A stretch of 64,000 nt of DNA from Nansenia antarctica (lineage: Eukaryota > Chordata > Actinopteri > Argentiniformes > Microstomatidae): NCBI GenBank assembly GCA_963989245.1, contig OZ022342.1, positions 69,608,573 to 69,672,572 of the forward strand, written 5' to 3'. Shown piece after piece: positions 21,451 to 40,838 of this stretch. Position 1 is the first letter of the stretch. Every line of letters begins with the position of its first letter. Under the pieces are notes generated by a model that was given only the letters and a program-made list of their open reading frames with translations, made no database searches and was not told where the DNA came from. Made by a program: the position numbers and the translations under genes.

Positions 21451-22184
21451 ATGTTTAGAACTGTACTGAAAACATTAGAACAGAAATGGAAGTCGTACAG
21501 ACATAGATTTGTCCCGTGGATTGCATTCAACCTCCGCAAAAATGAAAGGTAATGCCTGCATTCGTGTCGTTTTCATGTGTAGCCTACAATGTTTTGTAAA
21601 AGTTTTAGAATGCAAGGGGAATTGTGTATTTCAGGTGGGTAGCCATAGCAATAACTGAGGTGTGTCTCTATATCTTATCCCTCCGTGACGTTAGAATTAT
21701 AAGGTTCCATCTCCATTTTTGTCACAATTGAGTTTTTTTTACATAATCTGATCCATTAGGTGTTTATTAACGCCTGTGTGGTGTTATTTTTAAAATGTTT
21801 ATATTTTTGAGTTAGTAATTAATAAAATACAAAGGTTCCATCTCACAAAACATAATGGAATGTAAAAACTTTGCGCTCAATATCTCTGAACTACCCTAAA
21901 CGGAGATAGAACCTTATCATTCTAAGCTCCCTCCTCCTCTCTTCAGAACTCTTCGCCAGGTGACAGATCGCTCCCAGGACAAGCTGGTCCCAGATGAGGA
22001 GGTGTGGGACACGTTGCTGCGCCTGTTCAGGGCGCTGCTCAGGAACGACCTGGCGCGACAGGGAGAGGTGCTGAGACTGCTGCCCGGCTCCATACAGAGC
22101 TGCTACCTCGGGACGGAGAGACACACAGAGCGCTCTGAGGCGTCAGAGAGAGGTTGGTCCTCCTGGTTCCAAGAATACTCCCAC

Positions 22185-22218
<34 letters not shown>

Positions 22219-24645
22219 TCCTCTTGTCCTTCTTCCTCACCTCCTTCTTATTAAAAGTCATTGAAGGAGAGGGGGCATTGGAATTTTTGAGAAGCTTCTC
22301 CTCCAAGGTGTTTTGAAAATTAGGCAAGGAGAGAGGATGAGAGAGAGGAATCCAAAACAGAGTTTTTGATATTCAGACTGACTGACAATGCGCCCTTCCT
22401 CCCCTCCCCTCCTCGGTGAGATAAATGATCTGGCCGCCTGACACTGACTGGTTCGTTCAACCCAGCAGACTCCTGTATGACTTTGCTTTGTGTATATAAC
22501 CCTCTCCACAGTAGGCCTACCGCCAAACTGTTATTTGTGTATTGATTGCATATCACCCTCCGTCCACGCCAGGGGAGGTGCTTGGCGCTATGCTGCAGAC
22601 GGTTGGCTTCTGTGTCGAGCGGAGGCCCAGTTCCCTGCCCGACGCTGGGACAGGAGTCTTCATCACCAGAGGGGCCGTGCCTAAAGGGACAGTAGTGGCC
22701 ATGTACCCAGGTACTGTACTGTAATAATAATAATTCATTGTATTTATATAGCGCTTTTCCGGGGTTCAAAGACACTGACAATATGGGAAAAACAGAAGAC
22801 ACAGAAACAACAAGCAACAGATAACATGAGCACATAGAACACAGAGTTAACGAACAGGCACAGGGAACAATTTACACAGCAATGTCCAGGGGGAGGGGGG
22901 TGGCAGGGTTAGGGGAGATGGTTAGGGGTAGGGAAGGTGTATGCATGGGAGAACAGGTAGGTTTTGAGGTCTGATTTAAAAGTGGAGAGTGAGAGTGAGG
23001 GTGAGTCTCTGGGGTTGAGGGAGAGAGTTCCAGGGACCGGGTGTTTGAGAGCAGGCGGGCCGCTGAGTTTTGAACCATCTGAAGTCTATGGAGGGAGCGG
23101 CAGGTGATGCCGGTGAGTAGAGAGTTGCTTCTGATGGCTGCATTTCGTTCCTCCTCCAGGTTCTGTCTACCAGGTCTATGAGCCCATTCTCTTCCAGTCC
23201 ATAAGGAACCCTTTTGTGTTCAGGTGTATAGATGGTGTGTTGGTTGACGGCAACGACAGAGGCATCTCCAAGACGGTGTACAGGTTAGGGTTAGGGTTAG
23301 GAAATATGAATATTGTTATTAACAAAATGAATATTAAGAAGCCAGAATCATGTACTTGATTGTTATATATATAGATAGATGGAGTTTGAACATGTCTTCC
23401 AGGTCATGCAGTGGTAGAGACAGGATAGGTCCTTTCAGATTGAGTGACAGCACCTGGCTGACAGCCAATCCTGAGAACCCCCTGGCGGTGGGCCAATATG
23501 TCAACAACTGCTCAAACGGTATGTAACCCCCCCCCCCCCTCCCACTCCCCTCCATGATACCTGTCCCCCTCCCACCCCACACACACATATGCACACTCAA
23601 AACCTGTCACTCGTGGGACGCTTAGGTGGCGTAGCGGGTTAAGCGTTGACCATGTAACCGCAGGGTCCCCGGTTCGATTCCGGCCGGGGACATATCCTGC
23701 ATGTCATCCCTCCTCTCTCTCACCCATCCTTCCTGTCTAAATCTCTACTATATCTGTCAATAAATAAATAAAAAGCTCAGACCACAACAACAACAACAAC
23801 AACAAAATAAAGTGACAATTGAAGAATAGGCTAAAAATAATAGAGATACAAAAATGTTTAAATACAGATAGACCACTAGACATTCGGGACCTTATATACA
23901 GTAAGTAAGATTTAGCTAAACATGTTCTTGTGTCTTTCCAGAGAGGGCAGCTAACGTGTGTTACCAGGAGTATGACGTGCCTGAGGGGTTTCCCCTGGAG
24001 CTCCGCCAGTACCTCCCCAACGTCCACTACAGTCACGACGCACACAGGCAAGACCTGGGGGGTATTCCATCAACGTTGCTAAAGGAAAATCCAGGCTTAT
24101 TTTTATAAGTTTCGTGAGACTTATAAAAAGAATTGTGCGATTTTATTTTTTTTAAAGCCTGGATTTTCCTTTCGCGATGTTGATGGAATACCCCACTGGG
24201 ACATCATCATGTTGTAGCTTATTTATTTATTTTATTATACAACTGTCTTGTGTTAATGATGCTAACTGACTCTCACCATTGTCTTTCATCTCTCTCCTCC
24301 TCTCCTCTCCCCCTCTTCTCTCTTATTCCATTCCATCTCTCCTCCCTTCCCTTCTCCTCCCCCATTCCATCCTACATCTTCTCTCCTCTCCTCTCCTATT
24401 CCATCCCATCTCTCTCCTCTCCTTTCACTGCTCTCTTTTTCCTCTCCTGTCCTGTACTCATCTCCCCATCTCTCTGCTCTCCTCTCCTGTCTTCTCCACT
24501 CCTCCCTTCCCTTCTCCTCTCCTATCTATTCTACCTCATCTCTCTCCTCTCCTCCAGGCCTTTGCGATGTGTGGTCCTTGTGTCTCTCTGTGACATCATC
24601 TCAGGGGAGGAGCTCTTCTCCAACTACTACACCATCGTGCATTAG
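21451..24645 (+). CDS. setd9: SET domain-containing protein 9
   Basis: Seven exons: 21451-21548, 21947-22152, 22573-22710, 23160-23283, 23403-23518, 23942-24047, 24558-24645; 291 aa against 299 in human. It aligns with SETD9 throughout: KWKSYRHRFVPWIAFNL at the start, GTGVFITRGAVPKGTVV opening the SET fold, FRCIDGVLVDGND in the middle, then YVNNCSN and GEELFSNYYTIVH at the end, the latter two being the SET cofactor-binding and active-site motifs. The family is a predicted lysine methyltransferase with poorly known substrates. Intron 6 uses a GC donor (AG/GCAAGA at 24048). It lies tail-to-tail with mier3 as in human 5q11.2. Intron contents include MITEs, a SINE and a long CT tract before exon 7. 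Candidate poly(A) hexamers lie near 25528 and 25624. Confidence 0.94.
21690..21927. mobile_element. MITE copy 3 in setd9 intron 1
   Basis: Inverted copy of the element at 5502-5733: AGAATTATAAGGTTCCATCT at the left and its complement ending CATTCTAA at the right. It ends about 20 bases before the exon 2 acceptor. Confidence 0.85.
22722..23110 (-). repeat. Retroposon-like repeat in setd9 intron 3
   Basis: Starts with (AAT)n and TTCATTGTATTTATATAGCG, the reverse complement of a fish LINE/SINE 3' tail. The remainder is a degenerate minus-strand LINE-like region with the remnant QNSAARLL, a string common in fish L2 reverse-transcriptase C-termini. Confidence 0.55.
23625..23780 (+). mobile_element. 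tRNA-derived SINE, family C, in setd9 intron 5
   Basis: Box A GGTGGCGTAGCGGGTTAAGC, box B GGTTCGATTCCGG, body CATATCCTGCATGTCATCCC and tail CTATATCTGTCAATAAATAA. A minus copy lies at 24845-25008 and a degenerate one inside 10843-11239. Confidence 0.85.
24057..24194. mobile_element. MITE in setd9 intron 6
   Basis: 138-bp palindrome with ends GGGGTATTCCATCAACGTTG and complement. It starts nine bases after the GC donor. The left half of a related copy occurs at 47115-47160. Confidence 0.85.
24280..24556. repeat. CT-rich tract before setd9 exon 7
   Basis: About 275 bases of CTCTCC/CCATCTCT repeats leading directly into the acceptor CTCCTCCAG of the last exon. Confidence 0.9.
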
Positions 24646-24844
24646 CCCACCTGTTGTCTCACCTGGCCAGGTTGACTCTAGACATGGGGCTCTATTTTAT
24701 CTGTGTAAAAAAACACTGGCGGGGGTGGCTAGGTGCTGCGTCTGAAATATGTGTGCTATTTTCTAGACCCACATTTTGGAACAGATGGCCTGCTCATTGT
24801 TCTGACCACACCTCTTTTTGGGGGGGGGGGCAATCCCACTCATA

Positions 24845-25008
24845 TTTTCCATTTTTATTGACAGATATAGTAGAGATTTAGACAGGAAGAATGGGTGAGA
24901 GAGAGAGGAGGGATGACATGCAGGATATGTCCCCGGCCGGAATCGAACCGGGGATCCTGCGGTTACATGGTCAATGCTAAACCCGCTACACCACGCCACC
25001 TAAGCCCC
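24845..25008 (-). mobile_element. tRNA-derived SINE, family C
   Basis: Minus copy of the element at 23625: GGGATGACATGCAGGATATG, box B complement CCGGAATCGAACCGG, and box A complement near 25000. Confidence 0.85.
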
Positions 25009-25074
25009 CCGACCACACCTCTTTTAATGCCACTCCACCCACCAGGTTGGGTTCTTGTTGTTTCCTCGCCAGTT

Positions 25075-25325
25075 GGGGCGGCCGTGGCTTAGGAGGTAGA
25101 GCCGGCGTCTAATGATCGCAAGGTCGGCGGTTCTGCGGTTCGATCCCCGGCTGGCCACGTGTCGAGGTATTCTTGGGCAAGACACTGAACCCCAAATTGC
25201 TCCCAATGAGCGGGCCGGCGCCTTGCATAGTAGCTTGCCGTCATTGGTGTGTGAGTGAATGTATGAATGAGAGGCCGTTGTAAAGTGCTTTGGAATAAGG
25301 TGCTATATAAGTGCAGTCCATTTAC
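25075..25325 (+). mobile_element. tRNA-derived SINE, family A, full copy
   Basis: The best full-length family A copy: head GGCGGCCGTGGCTTAGGAGG (box A), box B GGTTCGATCCCC, body ACTGAACCCCAAATTGCTCC, tail GTGCTATATAAGTGCAGTCC. Confidence 0.9.
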
Positions 25326-26761
25326 CATTTACCCACCTGTGTACAGACGAGACAGCGCACCAACGCTGTGGTCATTTCACCTGTTACCTCTGACAGAGAT
25401 TGCCAATACACCTGTGTGCTGACTTATGTCCAATTTGTGCTGACTGAAAATACTAAGAGTAATACAAAGAGTAAGTGATGAGAGTAGGTCAAGTTTTGGA
25501 GCCACAACTAAACGGTTGGGTGGACCCAATAAACTACAGATATACTATGTATCACTGTAGGCCTACGGTGGACTTTTTAATGTATTATAGTCATGCACAC
25601 ATCAGAAAAAACGATGAAAATAGAAATAAACTGTACTTAAAACAGGAGAGAAGTACTACCGTTCATACTACTAGTAAAGTATTGTGTGCTTGATTCAGTG
25701 AAATGGTGTTTAATATACCGATATGATGTGAAAACCCTGCTGTAGGCCAGTAAGGCTCATCAGTCTATTTCCAGGTGTTTCCAAAAGACAGTGGTAGCAT
25801 CCAAATAGTCTAATTCCTCACATCCTCTCTCCCTTCTCAAAGATCATTGGAGGAGAACATCTATGGGGAAGAACCTTGGATCTCCTCCAACATGTTTTAA
25901 GGAGGAATAGAGGAGAGTCTATTGGGTTAGGGTTACAAGCAAAACACAAGACCAGTTTCATAAGAACATTTCAGTTTATTTCTGCGTCTGTACATCCGGT
26001 ATTGGACCGAAACATAACATACAAAATAGTCATCAACAAAAAAAAAAAAGAGAGAAAAGAAAATGTGTATGTATGTACAGTTTTATGAACAATAAACTTT
26101 GCTTTTGAATAATTATATTAAATCCTGTCTTGATTGTCTATCTTACACTATGAACTGTCAAAATTCTCAACTTCACTGTGGGTAACTATTTTTTTTTCTT
26201 CATCATTTGAACTGAAAAGTCAAATATTACAAAAGACAATCAGATTTCTTTACAGGTGGTAGGAGGGTTTCAAATGTACACATACTGTTTGCCGCCTGGA
26301 AGAAAATGGACTGGCCACTGTACTACCTAGATGACTCTTCAACCTTGTCCTTTAAGTACAGCCATGGGTACAAATAAATATTACTGCACCACAACACCTC
26401 TGAACTAAAGCTGAACAGGGTTCGATCCTCGGGAGGCATGTATGGAACCTACAGAACAGGACCCAAACAACTGAAACAAGTGTTTAGTTTTATGTATTTC
26501 TCTGAAAAACAATGTTTTCAGTATGCACCTTTCAAGGAAGTAGAGTACATTAAGGAGAACCAATCAGGTGTTATGAATAGACAGACTTGATCCTTGTGGG
26601 AGGGGGACACTCAAAAATAAACTATTTACCCTGCCAAACCCATCCTCAGTCCTTCTTAATCACACTTTACAGGATGCCAACCAACACAGCAACACACTCA
26701 AACCTCCAATCCTAAACAGGGCAGAACATCCTGTTTTCCAGCAGTTTATAGCACTAGCACC

Positions 26762-26902
26762 AGGGGAGGCTGTTGGGAGGCAGAAATCGGAAGGACGAAC
26801 CCTTTGTAATGCGTGGAATGGAATCCAACTCATGCGTTTGATTTCATTGCATGAATTACAATGAGCCCGTCGTCCGATTTCTACCTCCACCAGCCTCCCC
26901 TG
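26762..26902. mobile_element. MITE in the mier3 3' UTR
   Basis: GGAGGCTGTTGGGAGGCAGA at the left end and a near complement at the right. It would fold into a hairpin in the transcript. Confidence 0.8.
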
Positions 26903-28894
26903 ACTCTCCATCACATCCTCTTCCCTCAAAAACACTTTCTATAGACACACAAATACTTCAGTCTCTCTGGTACATCTTAATACTGCATACCGTACATCAC
27001 TCCAGCACTGTCCTCTCACCGTTTCATTACCAGCTAGCCTTCAAAAGGACTTCTCACATACACCGCTGGTCATCCTGAGTCTAGTTCGGGCACCTGTACA
27101 GCTCAAACTGTATTTAACGCTTTTTAACAAATAAATACAAAATAAATTAAAGTTATTCATGAATGTGACACTGTAAGCAAAAAATACAAAATGACCTATG
27201 GGGGGGGGGGGGGGGGGGGGCATTTCTGTGGCTGATGTTTAAGACTAGGTGAGTGTTACAATGCCACGCCGAGATCATATCTGTACATATTTACACATTA
27301 TTGCCTTGTATGAGGGAAGCAACGCAGGACAACTTACTGAGCGGCGTCAAAAAAGACCAAACATATACCATTATAGTGATTAAGACCGAGGAACCTTACA
27401 TTTCTCCTAAAAGAAAACATGTAAAAGACCTTTGGCTGGGGTGGTTATGGGAGAGCCAACTGAAAATAGTTTACACTTGCACCTGATCTAGCCATCATTA
27501 CACAACTAGATTGTGATTCTCAAATAAAAACATGGCACTACACTGCTTAATACAACAATCACCATATTACACAGAATTCTTCACTACTAAACCCTCTCGA
27601 TGCACTTTAAAAGCATTGAAGCCCAAAAACATCAAAAGCACTTCGCCATCACACCACGTCAGCCACCTATTCCTCAAACCAAGACTCTTAAGTTCAAATG
27701 CATAGATAGATCACGTTAGCAGTGGCCAAAGGAGGGTTATCATGTTCAGATGAAGTTAGCACTGGCCAATAGAATGTTATGATACTCAGGTGCTGATGAG
27801 GGTTGAGTAGAAGGCTAGTAGTAGTCGTAGTAGTAGTGACATTAACATCAACTATCTAGGTACACCAGGATTTGCATAATTAGTTGTTATTTCCGAGTAC
27901 AAATCAACTAACTACATATGACATGGATAACTCTCTGGATGAAGGATATACAGGCACATTAACTTAATATAAATAGCAATAATCATGGCAAACAAAACTG
28001 TATTCTAGTGCATCTCAAACATCACCATTAAAATGTGCCAATTCCTGTTTGCAAAGCTTTTCCAGGAGGTATAAGAAAGAAAAGAAAAAGAAAGGTTCAT
28101 GTTGATGACTATGATGACGTCCAATGTTTTTATAATAAATACCCACCCAATCTAGCCATCCAACTAACATCAGGAAAACATTTATGGAAAGAAAAACCAA
28201 AACATTCATGACTTGGGGGTCAAAATACAAAATAAGAATAAGTCCAAGGATATGAATAAAGAAATATATAGTGTCAGTCATAATGATCATCTTGCCCTAC
28301 TCATCTCCTAATGGTCAATATTCAGCAAATGTTTGTCAGTCTGATGTACCACACACACATTTCAGGCTTCCTAGTTCCCATGTAAATTCTGCATTATCTA
28401 TCATGTTAAAACTGCACTTGGTGAAATGTGATCGGATTCAAATTCAACCTCCATGACTACACATTCTTCTTCAGGACTTAAGTCCCAGACGTATCTTGCA
28501 CAAATCTCTTTATGGTGTGGCAACTTCCAGGGGGAGAAAATTTGTCTGAAATGAATGTCGGACTGTTTGCCAATTGGACAAATTCACGCTGTATTGATGC
28601 CATTAGCAAATTTGAAGTGATTCATATTTCTGGCAAGTGGAATTCTGGTACCTAAACAACAGCAACAGCAACAACGACAACAAGCAAATAAAACATACAC
28701 ATTTCTTTTTACCATTAAAGTATCTGAAGTGCTCCTTTTACAGTATACAGAAAGGGTCGAATGTACAAAAGTCTTCTGCACTTCATGATGTGGCAGTGCG
28801 TGTGTTCCAAATATACAAAAACCTGTGACCCTCGTACAAAATGCTACATCCAGGGCCAGGCTATTGGGTGTACCTGTAAACACTAGGAAGGACT

Positions 28895-29080
28895 AGTGTG
28901 TGTGTGTCTGTGTGGTGTGTGTGTGTGGTGTGTGTGGTGTGTGTGGTGTGTGTGGTGTGTGTGTGTGTGTGGTGTGTGTGTGTGGTGTGTGTGTGTGTGT
29001 GTGTGGTGTGTGTGTGTGTGTGTGGTGTGTGTGTGTGTGTGTGTGGTGTGTGTGTGTGGTGTGTGTGTGTGTGTGTGTCA
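28895..29080. repeat. GT/GGTGTGT satellite
   Basis: About 185 bases of GT repeats broken by GG steps in a quasi-regular pattern. Confidence 0.95.
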
Positions 29081-29406
29081 CTTCCCAATATTCAGGACTG
29101 AAAAATAAATGGCTATATTCAACTCTTCATAAATCAAGATTTCTTTTTAAAGTTCTGTACAAGAAGACATCACTGATGTCATAGTAAAAAAAAAAAAAAA
29201 AAAAGTATATATATGCATTTACACATATATATTTATATATATATATAGAACGCAAGAAATAGAATTTCCCATGAACAACTATGTACACAGTCAACGGTGG
29301 GTAAAGTTCCACCAGAGGGAGGGAAGGAGGGAGAAAAAAGAGTTGTGACAGTCGGTCACACAATGGCACACAGCGCGGTTGCCTAGCAACACGCCCCCTC
29401 GTGACG

Positions 29407-35809
<6,403 letters not shown>

Positions 35810-37870
35810 GTTGGTACCTAACACAGATCAGCCACGGCCGTTCGGACCCGGATTGCCTTCACCGACCAATCACAGAGCGCCGTTTCTTTTCCTGCACTGT
35901 GATTGGCCACTGCACTTGCGAAACACACCGCGGTGAAAAATCAGAGAGTTTTCAACAACTACTGGTCCGAAATTCGTCATTAATAAATTTTACACCACAA
36001 GTATATAATCACACACATGGCATATCCAGTTACTGTCTGTGGTCAGTGTTGGGGCTGGAAGGTTGCATTTCTTAAGCTGGGTCTATAATGAATGCTGACA
36101 AGATGCATCCGTCCTCATGCAGGTACTATACATTTACCAGTGATATTTCAGTAACTTCAAACAATTAAACATACTTTATGATCAATGTTATTCCTAAATA
36201 GCATTTACAACACTCGTTCTGCCTAATCATAAGCGAATACAGGACCTATTACTGTATTGTTTATACAAATTATCTGAAATTAATGCTGCTCCTATGGAAT
36301 GTAGCACTTACTCGGGAACAACAGATACAAATCCAGTGTTTAAAAACATTTTCTCTATTGTTTATAAACCACATTCAAACATAATAAATACATCTGTGTG
36401 AAAGGAGGATGCCACCTGACATCGTCCAAGCTGTTCGTTCACACATCAACGAGCAGCTCCTATCAGGGTGTGAACTATGTAAGAAATGTACTGAAAAATA
36501 AATATCCAATCTCCACCTCAATCTTCATGACTAAGGATGAGACAATGACCAAAGCAATCAAAGTCAAATCAATATCTCAACGGTGGAGCAGCGAGTAGCA
36601 CTGCATAAATACATACATTCATTATGTAATATAATGTAATAGAAATCTAATAATTATAGTGTAGCCTACTTACATATAATGTATAATTGCATTTCCCATT
36701 GTAAATAAATCTTCCAAATCAGAATCTGGTTGAATTGATCATATCAATTTGTGGATGTCACACAATTTCTTGCAATTGAACAAAGAGAAGACAGAGGTTT
36801 TAATTATCGGAGCAAAAGGCCCAGAGAGAGATACTGTGCACTAATTTAAAATCCCTGGCACGAAACGCCACATTTTTAATTTCACATCAGTAATCTCACC
36901 AAAACCGCCTTTTATCACCTTAACATTCACCACAGGTGAACATTGCTAAAGTGCAACCGTTTCTCTCTCAGGCAGACAATGCATGCTTTTATCACTAGCA
37001 GGCTTGATGATTACTGTATGCTTTCCTTTCTGGTCTACCTAAAAAGCTATAGGAGCTACAGATCATTCCAAATGTATGCAGCAGCACGCTTACTGACCAA
37101 GACCAGAAGGAGAGCACACAGCTCACCTGTCTTAAACCCCCTTAATTGGTTGCCTGTCCGTTTTAGAATAGATTTTAAGATCCTTTTATTGGTGTTCCAA
37201 TCACTCAATGACCTAGTGCCTGCATATTTGTCAGACATGCTCTTAAAGTATGCTCCATCTAGATCCTCAGGTCGTATGGAATATAGTAGTTGTTCTCTGG
37301 GTGAGGACATAACTATGGGGAGGTGGCATTTAGTGTCTGTGGCCTCTGGAACAGCCTGTCAGAGGAACTGAGGGTGTCACAATCTGTAAACACCTTTAAA
37401 AGACATCTTAAAACATACACTTTTTAGCTTAGCATTCTCTTAGTTTATTTTTTTTAAATTATATTTCTGTATTTAATTGTATTGTTGTTTATTTTTACTG
37501 TATTGCTGTATTTTAATTGTATTGTCGTATTTTCATTTTACTGTTAAGCACCTTGTGCTGCATTTTTGATTGGAAAAAATGTAATGCTGCCCTTATAGCC
37601 TATACTTTTGACTCTCTCTCACTTCAGACACCGTAGCTTCATTATGATCATAGAAATCGAGTACTATTTTATGCATCAGAAATTGCATAATGCATGTTTC
37701 CATGTGGATTGGTGACAGACTCAAATAGCCCACTCCTCAGTGCACACACCTCGACGCTGGGCTGGGATGACGTCATGCAGCACACCTGACGCTCGAGCCC
37801 CCCCGCAGATCACACGAGATTCTCGCCGTCGCGAGGCACCGCTGGTTAGCTGGCTGCGCCATTTTGGAAG
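35810..37870. promoter_or_regulatory. mier3/gpbp1 divergent intergenic region
   Basis: The two genes start head-to-head about 2 kb apart. The mier3-proximal part (35600-35930) has CpG-bearing sequence (CACGGCCGTTCGGACCCGG), as does the gpbp1-proximal part (37740-37870). Between them sits an L2 LINE remnant. Promoter position is inferred from layout only. Confidence 0.45.
36740..37560 (+). mobile_element. L2-type LINE, 3' remnant
   Basis: The plus strand encodes the C-terminus of an L2/Maui reverse transcriptase: RLLTKTRRRAH, PLNWLPVRFRIDFKILLLVF and YLSDMLLKYAPSRSS, with lesions. The frame is broken before SVNTFKRHLKT. Upstream, NKEKTEVLIIGAKGPE near 36780 belongs to the same protein. Truncated at the 5' end. 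Confidence 0.85.
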
Positions 37871-39201
37871 GAGATGGTTCAAAAGCGGCAAAAATTTGAA
37901 ATAATCAACGAGGAACGAGCAAACTATCACTTTATTAACGCCACGAAACCATCTTCACGTCAACGCTGATACACACACATGAGAGAATCTACCGGGAAAC
38001 GTGTTCGGATCACGTCGGAAGAATTAGGAGCGAATGACAGCTGTCAAAGAGCGGAGCGAGCAGACTCGTCAAAGCTAACATGCTAACGTAGCTAGCCTAG
38101 CTAGCCAGAATGTGTTGTTTACCAGAGAGAAGAAGAAGTCACCCAATGTCTGCAATGTGTTGGGCTCGTTAGCCAGCTCGCTGGGTGAGTTACCTGGAGA
38201 GATTTGGGCAGAGGAAATCATTGAAATGTAATTTACAACATTCACTGTGTGATTTAACCTGGCGAATGTAGCAGGAAAGTGGAGTTGAGTTCATTGTTTG
38301 TTTTTAGCTTCTGCTGCTAACTTGAGAGAGAGAGAGAGGCTCACTAACTAGCTAGCTAACAATGATCTAGAAACCTAGCCACACAGCCAGCTAGATAGCT
38401 GCCATGTTTTGTTTGAACTCATCTAACCCTGCTGATTTTGTATATTTTGGGCTCCAGGTTCAACGGTCTCATCTGAACGAGGTTATCCGCCACGGCCTGA
38501 AAGCATTGACCCGTCTGAGATCAACTGGGGATCATGACAAGAATCTGAACATGTGGACCGGCTGTGTGGAATTACAGGACTGTGTCATTATACATTTGAT
38601 CTGAGACTACGATCTGGAAATACGTCATGCATTGACCTGCTATATAGTCTTCTGTTCCACCTCCATTGGTCTTCCATTCATTTTCAGAAAAGGGCATGTC
38701 ATGGACGCACATGTGAAAGACTCTGGTCGTTGAGACAAGTCACTGTTGTTGGCTCAAAGCTCTTCTACTATTGGCAACATGTGATCTGATTTCGATAGAA
38801 TAATATGAACTAGTGGTGTCCAGACAACTGCCTATTCAGATGTGATCGACAACTTCCAACACACCTTGCAAACAAATCACTCTGAAGCCTTCCAAAAAGA
38901 GAGTTCACAGCACCCTCCCCGATGTCTCCTTTGTAGCGGGCCGTGGGGATTTACTCTCATCCTTTCTGAAGGAGTCATCATCATATTCTGGGAACTGGAA
39001 TTAAACGACAACAATGGAAAGTTGATTGTTAATATCTCTCGGGTCGACACCTCTTGCTTAAAGACCCTATCTGCGAGACACGTTCGGGGAGCAGATAATA
39101 AAACTGGATATCATATCTGATACTTGATCAAGGAAACCTTCTGCAGGAGAACTCTGGGGATTAACGCCTCAGCTCAGTCCTCCATAGCTGGTTGGTATGA
39201 G

Positions 39202-39239
<38 letters not shown>

Positions 39240-39450
39240 TTATTGCCGTCATGTCTTGTTATACAAAGATACCCTTCAGGTCATTGTTCCCATCAGGCGA
39301 TCAATGCATAGTTTTGTTCCCCCCCCTGTATATCACACCGTCATATAGAGAAAGACAGCGTATGGATCCATATGTGTCTCTAGCACGTTGTGTTTGGCTT
39401 GCAAGGTTAATCAGGTGATGGGTACAATCTTGCAGCGCTCACACTACTTC

Positions 39451-39513
<63 letters not shown>

Positions 39514-40417
39514 TGTGTGTTGGTATCAGACTAGACTGCTGTGTTAAGAATAGCTCGAACGCTGTCTAGCTTCTTCCTATCAAAAGCACCCGCTGACGTC
39601 TCAGTGTTTTCATGTTTTTGGGCTCTGCAGGGATAAAACATGCCTCACGCTTTCTTTTGAAGTCGTTGATGAATATTCATGAATCACACACACACACACA
39701 CACACACACACTGTGGCCCTTGCTTTGGTCTCCACATCAGGATTATGTTTCCCAACGTGCAAACACTCTTCTCAGTCTGTACCAGTGCGATAGTAGCAAC
39801 GCTTTTGTCACATTTGAACAAAGCATTGTGTTCCATAACAATGTAGGCTATCTTGTGCAGTAGATGAGAGATGCTATGCCCATAGGAGTAAACTAAGCCG
39901 GGGTTATTTTCACAACCAACATGCAGGGTTGTTATTGTGTTCCTCTCATTCTGTCGTAGGCTTTCCCTCCATTTCAGCATTTGTCATTGTGTTGTTTTTC
40001 TCTCTCTCCCATATCCCCCTCGGTGACTGTGTGCCCATACACAAGCCTCCCTGTGTTCATATCCTCCATGCCTTTTCCCTGAAGTGTACACTTGTCCACC
40101 CTTGTACACAGATTAAAAAGCATAGGATTGGGGTTACAGCCCATTCTTACACTCACTAATCCTGTACTTTTAAAATATGTGTAGGGGAGTGGACAAGTGT
40201 GCGTGGGTGGGTGGGTGGGTGGGTGTGTGTGTGTGTGTGTGTCTGCGTGCATGTGCGTGGGTGGGTGTGCGAGAACCTCCTGAGATGCCTACACTCCGAG
40301 TCTCTCAGCCAAGTCCTCTACTGATGCTGATTGCCTCCTGTTGCATCAGCTTAACTCCTGTTGAACTCAGCTTCACACAAAGGGATGCTACTGGAACTGG
40401 TCTCTTAGGGAAGAATA

Positions 40418-40459
<42 letters not shown>

Positions 40460-40731
40460 TGCGCGCTTTTACCTGTTGAACCACACTTGATAGAAAAGTT
40501 AAGAGGCCTGATCTGCAGCAGTAAAGATCCCTCTCTCCCTGTGTCACTTTGAATCAGTGTAGCACTCGTCGTCACGTCTGGGAAGAAAACTCAATTGAGA
40601 CCCGTGCTATGGACAGGTGATGTCTACCAACACAGTATGAAGATGCTCCTCTCTCTGTGTGTGTGCGTGTGTCTCTCCACATCTTCATCTCTCTCTCTCT
40701 CTCTCTCTCTCTCACTCACACCTCTCTCTAT

Positions 40732-40773
<42 letters not shown>

Positions 40774-40838
40774 TCTTTCAGGGGCTGGAGAGATGAGGTG
40801 TTGATGTCTTGCCCGCCTTACTGGAGACGCAAACCTAA
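37870..40838 (+). other. gpbp1: gpbp1 5' UTR exons and first introns
   Basis: A GC-rich first exon probably ends at 38184 (CTGG/GTGAGT). The coding exon begins after an acceptor at 40779-40781, 57 bases before the ATG. A possible middle exon starts at about 38459 (CTCCAG/GTTCAACGG). The introns hold GT repeats at 39204-39237 and 39453-39518 and a CT tract at 40687-40780. Exon borders need transcript data. Confidence 0.45.

Larger units (their letters stand above)
25330..29406. other. setd9 3' flank and mier3 long 3' UTR
   Basis: No coding sequence. On the minus strand AATAAA at 25980-25975 is a candidate mier3 poly(A) signal, giving a 3' UTR near 3.4 kb; the AT-rich unique DNA from 26000 to 29400 fits this. 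It contains a MITE, a G-run at 27199-27220 and a GT satellite at 28895-29080. The 3' ends of the two convergent genes may overlap. Confidence 0.5.
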
